Shown here piece by piece: positions 58,036 through 64,000 of a stretch of 64,000 bases of DNA. Position 1 is the stretch's first letter; the number at the start of each line of letters is the position of its first letter. The translations under genes and the position numbers were made by a program. The DNA comes from Bryoerythrophyllum caledonicum. Its lineage: Eukaryota > Streptophyta > Bryopsida > Pottiales > Pottiaceae. The stretch is taken from contig OZ020523.1 of the NCBI GenBank assembly GCA_963971425.1, positions 17,418,867 to 17,482,866 on the forward strand, read 5' to 3'. The notes under the pieces are model-generated. The model saw only the letters and a program-made list of their open reading frames with translations, ran no database searches and was not told where the DNA came from.

Positions 58036-58559
58036 GTCCTCCGTAGAGTCCCTTGACTGATGAAAACAAGTGCCATCGACACCAAGTCCCCAAAATCAAG
58101 CACCACACCAAAACTTCACAACAACGCTACAAGAAAGAAAGTTTTGTCTAGTCACCCAAAGGTCAAACAGAGAAGAATTCTAGAGCGAACCGCCTGAGCC
58201 AGCTTCAGAACATGCGAAGTGCATGGAGTAGGGTTGCGGTACTTGCAGCTATGAGCTGCACGAGTGTCCTGTGTTCGCAACTTCACGTGCAAAACCACAC
58301 ATCCAAGACCATCAAGCAACAATGTTGTGACTGAGACAGTCGCATCAAAGATGAAAAAGAAAGGTAGTGCGGGCAATTTTTCCTGATTCGTGAAGTTGTG
58401 GTATTCTTGTGTAGTTGCAGCATTCGATGGGATGGTCGGTCGGGGATGTTGTCATGCTTCACAGTGCTCAATATCTGACCAACGACCATCGAAGAGCAAA
58501 GCCCCGCCTGGATCCTCTCGAATGGTGAATGGTATAAAGCTGTTTCTCAGCCTCATTGG

Positions 58560-58700
58560 AGGTAGACCCTGGGCATGGGGGAACCAGATAGGGTCCGCGT
58601 CGGACGTAGCTTACAAAGCTCTGAGATGGCATCGGAGAGTCCCCGGGTCGAATCTCAACACTGACTTTACAATTATGCTTCGACGTGTACTTTTTTTAAA
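58560..58700 (+). other. tRNA-like (SINE-like) segment
   Basis: TAGCTTACAAAG (58607-58618) resembles an A box and GGGTCGAATCTC (58645-58656) a B box of an RNA polymerase III promoter; a run of seven T follows at 58691-58697. The spacing is shorter than in a full tRNA. It could be a SINE head or chance. It sits directly left of the copied L3 block. Confidence 0.3.
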
Positions 58701-58703
58701 CTT

Positions 58704-59490
58704 TAGAATGATTCCGAGGGTTTATATTTATTTAGCACAAGAGGTGTGTGCTTTTTCGAGGAGAATTTGTTGTGTGATTTCGAAGGTTTAGGATTTATTT
58801 TGAAATTTTGGATTCTGAGTTTTATTCCCTGCTTGATAGTGCAAGAGAATGTGCGTTTTCCAGAGTAGTGGCTTTGAGGGTTTGGAGTTGATTTTGCATA
58901 TGGAACGTGCATATTTTTTCAAGAGAAGTTACTGTGATTCTGAAGGTTTAGGGTTTATCCTGATGTTGCACGAGGAATGTCAAGAGAATATATGGCGAAT
59001 TTGAAGGTTCAGGGTTTAGGGTCTAGGGTAATCTGAGTTTTTTTTAGGGGTTGCCAAGACTGGATCGTGCATGACAATGTGCATTTCTGCAATGAAATCA
59101 GAGTGGTCTCGAGGTTTTACCATTTGTGTCGTTTTAGCACGAGGAGTGTGCATTTTCTGCTAGAGAGAATTTCAGGGTTTAGGGTTTATAGATCAATGGG
59201 GATTCTAAATTTTTGTTTGGATTTTCAGATTGGTGCAGGACAGAGGAAGGCGAAGCAACTGACGAAGCCTGAGCTGGGGCACTTCAAGGCAGCAGGGGTG
59301 CCGCTGAAGCAGCATTTGGCGGAGTTTCCCGTGACCGAGGATTGCATTTTGCCGGTGGGGACGGAGATTTCAGTGCGCCATTTCAGGCCTGGCCAGTATG
59401 TGGACATCGCGGGGATCACCACCGGAAAAGGTTTCCAGGTTGGCTTCCCTTCTTAGGGTTTTAAGGTTTAGTGTTTAGGTTAACTAACCA
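58704..59490 (+). pseudogene. Partial duplicate of mitochondrial L3 (intron 1 part, exon 2, intron 2 start)
   Basis: Direct copy of 49937-50727. It contains exon 2 (59229-59438 by alignment) with identical protein sequence ([16 protein letters not shown] ... GITTGKGFQ). Only synonymous differences are seen in the exon (such as CGT/CGC and AAGGGC/AAAGGT), and few in the intron parts. Exons 1 and 3-5 are missing, so it cannot make L3. Confidence 0.9.
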
Positions 59491-59679
59491 ACGTGAGCGC
59501 GCGAAACGCGAAAGACACGATGGCAGTGCCCCGGCCCGGCGTCCCAGACTTCGACGATCCCTGGAGGTACATCGACGGCAGCGTCTCCTGCTGGCCGAAC
59601 GCCGGCGCTGGCGCCGTGGCCTGATCCGCCCGCGGCCCCACGCCTTGAGTCCGCTTGTCGAAGTACTCCGACACGATCA
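59491..59679 (-). pseudogene. Truncated GC-rich exon of an unidentified gene
   Basis: On the minus strand a 3' splice site (TTTTTTTGCAG, ending at 59680) is followed by an open frame VSEYFDKRTQGVGPRADQ and onward with G or C at almost every third position, strong evidence of coding use. It stops abruptly at 59490, exactly where the L3 copy begins. Its first exon might lie before the L13 gene on the opposite strand. I do not recognise the product. Confidence 0.4.
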
Positions 59680-59899
59680 CTGCAAAAAAACCAAAAAAAT
59701 CCCGCTGCTCCCAACTAAGAGCTTCGAAACTCTACAAGAAAACGAGAAATCCCGTTGCTCTGGCCCCTAAAACACGGATTATTCAATTTTGCTTATTCAA
59801 TTTTGCTTCGGCGCGTACACTATTTAACTGCGTTTCCATTCCTCTTTCAAAACAATACCGAATGTGCGACGGTCATTTTCGGGTATCTCATTTTCGTAT

Positions 59900-60079
59900 C
59901 CATCCCCTAAAAGAAACACCCCTTGAACCGCCACCTGAACCCACGGCTTCACGTCCCGTAACGGGTTTACGCGGCCCAGCCTTATCCAAGAGAGCGAGAG
60001 ACTCGTCGAGCTTCGAGCTTGGAAGCCAATTTTGAAGGAGAGAGAGAGAGCGCGAGAGAGCATTTGCGGATTGTGAGTG
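59900..60079 (+). promoter_or_regulatory. Leader/promoter of plastid L13
   Basis: The original of the block copied at 52333-52540 and 55005-55530. It contains an interrupted GA tract (60036-60058) just before the start codon. Confidence 0.6.
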
Positions 60080-61384
60080 ATGGCGTGCGCCGCTGCAGCT
60101 TCAGCCATGGCGGCGCAGTTCGCCAACATGACGGTGTCGTCGTCTTCGGTGTCCGGGAGCGCTCTGTCGTCGTCGTTCACGGGGCTGGCGCTGCGGAGGC
60201 GCGCCGTGGTTGTGCCGGCGCTGCGGCCGCGCAATGTGGCTGTGCAGGCCAAGGGCGGCTTCATCCCCGCCGAGCACCGCTGGATGTACGAGGGCATCGA
60301 GAAGATGGGACCTGTAAGGATCACAACGCAATGTAGCGTCATTTTTTTTGAAATTGTGGTGAATTTCTTGAGCAGCCGGGGATTGAGAAACGCTGTCTTT
60401 CGTTGAATTTGGAGTTATTAGGGCAGAGAGTGATCTACTTCCTGTTTGGCTGAGCTGCTGGTATCGTTTTATGAACATCTGCGTTAGTGGAATCTTGTTT
60501 AGTGTTAGGGTCTGTGTGTTCGGAGATTGCCTATGCTTTTATGTTTGTGGTCGTCTTCACGAATTTGGAGTATTTAGGTCTCTCGTCGCTAGAGAGAGTT
60601 CTGGATTGAATGGTGGTTTAGGGCGTTGGTGTCCTAATCTCGTTTAGTGTTAGGGTTCGTCCGTAGAAGGTTCATTATATGTTTGTGAATGTAGGACGTG
60701 TGGAACACGACGTACTATCCGAAGGCGGACGACCACAAGAACGTGGAGAAGAAGTGGTACATCGTGGACGCAGCGGACAAGCGGCTGGGGCGCCTGGCGT
60801 CCACCATCGCCATCCACATTCGCGGCAAGGACCTGGCCGCCTTCACTCCCTCCATCGACATGGGCGCCTACGTCGTCGTGGTGAGTAATCTGGCGCTCCT
60901 CATCACAGCACTAGGCATTTTCCAGCGCCTGAAGTAGGTTTCGGCGTAGATGTTGTTTGTGACATATGAGGTGTGCATCAGATCAACGCGGAGAAGGTGG
61001 CGGTGACCGGGAAGAAGAGGGAGCAGAAGATTTACAGGAGGCACTCGGGCAGGCCCGGAGGCATGACGGAGGAGACGTTCGACAACTTGCAGAAGCGCAT
61101 TCCGGAGCGCATCGTGGAGCACGCAGTGCGCGGCATGCTCCCCAAGGGTCGGGTCAGTGCTCCCATCCCTCCTCTCCTCTCCTCTCCTCTCCTTGTGCTG
61201 CAAGATGCATTTCGAGGTGTTTTCTGAAACCAATTGTGTTCATGTGTGTGTGTGGATTGAAACACAGCTCGGAAGGAGGCTCTTCACGCATCTGAAGGTG
61301 TACAAGGGCGCCGAGCACCCTCACATTGCCCAGCAGCCTGCGCCGTTGCCGATTACAGACAAGCGAATCCAAATAGTGAAGTAA
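60080..61384 (+). CDS. RPL13: Plastid ribosomal protein uL13c, four exons
   Basis: Exons 60080-60313, 60695-60880, 60982-61152 and 61268-61384, all GT-AG and phase 0, giving 235 residues. The first about 50 residues ([20 protein letters not shown], Ala/Ser/Arg-rich) are a chloroplast transit peptide. The mature part has [49 protein letters not shown] and [20 protein letters not shown], the uL13 signature. It is an early-assembling 50S subunit protein of the plastid ribosome. The extension beyond bacterial L13 ([20 protein letters not shown]) is usual in plant plastid L13. The first ATG at 60080 is used; no stop or earlier ATG competes. The 5' leader exists in two further copies upstream. Confidence 0.95.
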
Positions 61385-61525
61385 AGTGGTCAGTCTGTAG
61401 TCGTAGTAGGCTTATTCTTTTTCTAGCAGAAGTTGGATTTTTTCTTCTCATTACAGTATGGAATTGAGGTGCATTTTCATCGTGGTACTTGAGGACGAAT
61501 GATATGTGGTTGATCAAATGCATTA

Positions 61526-62020
61526 AGGTAAACCCCCCATAACCGTCAAGTTAAGCAGTTTGCATATATGGAGAACCTAGATAATAATTAAATTATTTTT
61601 TAGTGATAGCCAATAGAATTACAATTTAAACCAAGTGATTTCATATTTTTTGGATGTGTTATGAATTAGTTATGAATTTTCAAAGGCACATGTGAAGAAA
61701 GTTGGGTGAGCGTCAGTAGGTGGGGGCTATGACCCTCCCACAAATGGCCTAAAACCGCATGCATAACAACTAAAAACCGGCAATGAGTCAACCTTAAACT
61801 AATTCTAGGAATATTCCATTTTCTCCACTCTTGCATGTACAATAAGTCTAGAAGATCCCATTCACCTAAAACCGACAACTGTGCATCCAATTCATGCCAC
61901 CCTAGCCTTCTCTCCCGCCATTAAAAATAGAGAGTTGGTTACTTGTGCATATAGTGGCGGTTTTTAGTGGAAAAGTAGCTGGCGACCATGGAATATCGGC
62001 GGTTTTAGGGAGGCTTACCT
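61526..62020. mobile_element. AGGTAAGCC inverted-repeat element, copy 2
   Basis: The left end AGGTAAACCCCCCATAACCG and the right end CGGTTTTAGGGAGGCTTACCT are inverted, with TA on both sides (61524-61525, 62021-62022). 495 bp, non-coding, related to 48874-49216. Internal AAAACCGACA/TAAAAACCGG words repeat. The TA duplication suggests Tc1/mariner-type, but this is weak. Confidence 0.6.
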
Positions 62021-62022
62021 TA

Positions 62023-62862
62023 GTTGCCCACCTCATATTTTGTTACATCTGTAAAACATTCTGTCCCATTGTACAATCAATTTAGTGTAATTTGGGTCAA
62101 AATGAAGGAGGTGCTGTATTGAATGTATAGAGTCACGCTTCCTGTCCACTGTCATTTTTCTTCTCGTTTATAGCCCATTTGCGAATAATCCGAAATTGTT
62201 TTGCATATTTTAGACTGTTATTCTACAATTATATGAAAATGAAGTGAAATGTTCTACTAAAGAGCTTTCTTGGAGAGAAGGAACATGGTACAAGCAGCTT
62301 CACCACTAGATCCACTTCCTTGTATCACATGAAAAAGGAAGACTTTCTCAGTGGCATTGTCGCACGCTCTTACAGAACTCAACATTACTTCCAAACACTC
62401 TGACGGACAACTACACTTCATTCCATGAGACGACCACCAAATGATGATTGTGTGATCAGTAGCATCTTCTACCAAAAATAATCAATTGGCCTCGAAAAAT
62501 TCATTTACACAAAGCGTCCAAATTTTGGAAAAGACGAGCAGCAGAGGAGAATTAAGGACGAATGAGACGAGACCGGATGATTGTATAATAAGAAAAGAAT
62601 GATTGACTAAACTCGCAACACATTTGTACGGCTCATACACCAGCTCTGCAGCTACCAAAGCTCTAACCCCGTGATGTGCGCACCCTCAAATGCGAGCTAC
62701 CGCCATGACATATCACGACAAGAGAGAATTGAACCAACCTCGAAAAAAAAGCGACGCATCAAGGCAGGGTGCGCTATAATCATAAATCATCTATGTACCA
62801 TCATCACCCTGGAGAGAGACAGAGTGGGATAAAAGAATGAGAAGGGACGAAATGGACCACCT
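62023..62862. other. Intergenic region between L13 and UGD
   Basis: The part next to 62862 is probably the 3' untranslated region of the UDP-glucose dehydrogenase gene. No other gene is recognised. Confidence 0.5.
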
Positions 62863-64000
62863 CTAGATGGAAACCTGGAGGTCCTTGACCCAGGGGTCGA
62901 GCGGCTTGCCGATGGAGTACACGACAAATCCGATCTTCCGCATCTCTTCCACATTGAGCACGTTGCGGCCGTCAAACAGGAACGCGGGCTTCTGCATGTT
63001 GTCGTAGATCTTCTGGAAGTCGAGCTTCTTGAACTCATCCCACTCGGTGATGACGCAGATGCCGTGCGCGTCCTTACACGCGTCGTAGGCGTCCCAGACG
63101 ACGGAAACCTGCTTGAATGCGGTCGGGCTCTGCGGCTGCAGGTGCTGGGGGTGGTCCCAGTCGAACTTGTTCATGGCAAGGTCGCGCTTGATCTGATCCT
63201 CCGTCACCTGCGGGTCGTAGATGCTGAGCAGCGCCTTGTCGCCGAGGAGGCCATGGCAGACGTCAATGGCGGGGGTTTCTCTCGTGTCACCAGTGTCCTT
63301 CTTGAAGGCAAATCCGAGAACGGCAATCTTCTTGCCGGAAACGGTGTTGAACATGGACGACACCACGCGCTTCACGAACCGCGTCTTCTGGTAGTCGTTG
63401 ATGGACACCACCTGCTTCCAGTAGGCCGCGACCTCGGGGAGTCCGTTGCACTCGCAGATGTACACGAGGTTGAGGATGTCCTTCTGGAAGCACGAGCCGC
63501 CGAACCCCACGCTGGCGTTCAGAAACTTGGAGCCAATGCGGGAGTCCTTCCCGACGGCGTACGCGACCTCGTTCACGTCTGCGCCGGTGGACTCGCAGAG
63601 CGCGGACATGGCGTTAATGGAGGAGATCCGCTGCGCGAGGAACGCGTTCGCGGCCAGCTTGGAGAGCTCCGCGGACCAGAGGTTCGTAGTAATAATACGA
63701 TCCTCCGGCACCCAGTGCGCGTACACCGCCTTCAGCGCAGCAACCGCCTTCTGTCCCTCGGGCGTCAAGCGCCCGCCGATGAGCACACGGTCTGGCATGT
63801 CCAGATCCGCAATCGCAGTCCCCTCGGCCAAAAACTCCGGGTTCGACAAGATCTGGAAGTTAATCCCCTTGTTGTTGTGCGTCAAGATCTTCTCGATAGC
63901 CTCCGCCGTCTTCACCGGCACCGTCGACTTCTCCACCACGATCTTGTCGCTCTTAGACACGTCCGCGATCATGCGCGCCGCGCTCTCCCAGTACGTCAGA
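62863..64000 (-). CDS. UGD: UDP-glucose 6-dehydrogenase, C-terminal 378 residues (cut by right edge)
   Basis: The frame is open from the window edge ([15 protein letters not shown]...) to the stop at 62863-62865, without introns. The enzyme oxidises UDP-glucose twice with NAD+ to UDP-glucuronate, the precursor of pectin and hemicellulose sugars, in the cytosol. Visible marks: [51 protein letters not shown], the catalytic cysteine in [32 protein letters not shown] (UDP-binding domain) and the C-terminal [10 protein letters not shown]. The N-terminal NAD-binding part, about 100 residues of the usual 480, lies outside. Third positions are strongly GC-biased. The sequence is closely similar to seed-plant UGDs and looks fully functional. 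Confidence 0.97.
   Translation of the reverse strand, partial: LTYWESAARMIADVSKSDKIVVEKSTVPVKTAEAIEKILTHNNKGINFQILSNPEFLAEGTAIADLDMPDRVLIGGRLTPEGQKAVAALKAVYAHWVPEDRIITTNLWSAELSKLAANAFLAQRISSINAMSALCESTGADVNEVAYAVGKDSRIGSKFLNASVGFGGSCFQKDILNLVYICECNGLPEVAAYWKQVVSINDYQKTRFVKRVVSSMFNTVSGKKIAVLGFAFKKDTGDTRETPAIDVCHGLLGDKALLSIYDPQVTEDQIKRDLAMNKFDWDHPQHLQPQSPTAFKQVSVVWDAYDACKDAHGICVITEWDEFKKLDFQKIYDNMQKPAFLFDGRNVLNVEEMRKIGFVVYSIGKPLDPWVKDLQVSI

Overview
The window is nuclear DNA of a land plant. It carries nucleus-encoded organelle ribosomal proteins with GT-AG introns, a plant-type UDP-glucose dehydrogenase, a GLUTAMINE DUMPER-like gene, an NFD6-like gene, and many plant-type transposons in AT-rich spacers. 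Genic exons are GC-rich at third codon positions. The GLUTAMINE DUMPER-like gene fits a vascular plant. The species cannot be named from the sequence alone. A run of 200 N marks an assembly gap at 11023-11222.

Layout. 1-3407 (minus): a very long uncharacterised coiled-coil reading frame, possibly retroelement-borne, broken by one amber stop and running off the left edge. 3408-5431: AT-rich non-coding DNA, perhaps an LTR. 5432-15729 (minus): a decayed Ty3/gypsy element of Ogre/Tat/Athila type with a candidate 5' LTR, tRNA-Arg-like primer site, three small leader ORFs, gag, a candidate -1 frameshift site and pol. Its gag is split by a nested inverted-repeat element that holds the gap. 15730-23310: transposon debris (hAT remnant, several MITEs, tandem repeats). 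24074-24496 (plus): GLUTAMINE DUMPER-like gene. About 27350-33700 (minus): a decayed LINE with endonuclease, RT, RNase H and a CCHC motif. 34500-35165 is an inverted copy of the flanks of the GLUTAMINE DUMPER-like gene. 35269-36588 (minus): an intronless protein kinase. 37573-37770: a class III peroxidase fragment. 39657-48467: dispersed repeats and MITEs, including a group inserted at TTAA. 45888-46287 (minus): NFD6-like gene. 49442-51758 (plus): mitochondrial ribosomal protein L3, five exons. 52843-54256 (plus): an unidentified multi-exon gene. 58704-59490: a partial copy of L3. 60080-61384 (plus): plastid ribosomal protein L13, four exons. 62863-64000 (minus): 3' part of UDP-glucose 6-dehydrogenase, cut by the right edge.

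How the genes relate. The ordinary genes do not form one pathway, but several are organelle-related (L3, L13, NFD6-like). L3 and the NFD6-like gene both carry telo-box motifs (AAACCCTA) near their starts. The 49-61 kb part was reshaped by local duplication: L3 exon 2 was copied 8.8 kb downstream, and the L13 promoter/leader exists in three copies, one with a 231-bp GA microsatellite.

The most unusual signals are (1) a cluster of short terminal-inverted-repeat elements sitting at TTAA, a piggyBac-like signature; (2) the gypsy element, with three closely packed leader ORFs, an A AAT TTC slippery heptamer exactly at the gag/pol overlap, and a nested GACGTCC-rich element with a 10-bp target duplication; and (3) two Harbinger-like MITEs sharing one TAA.
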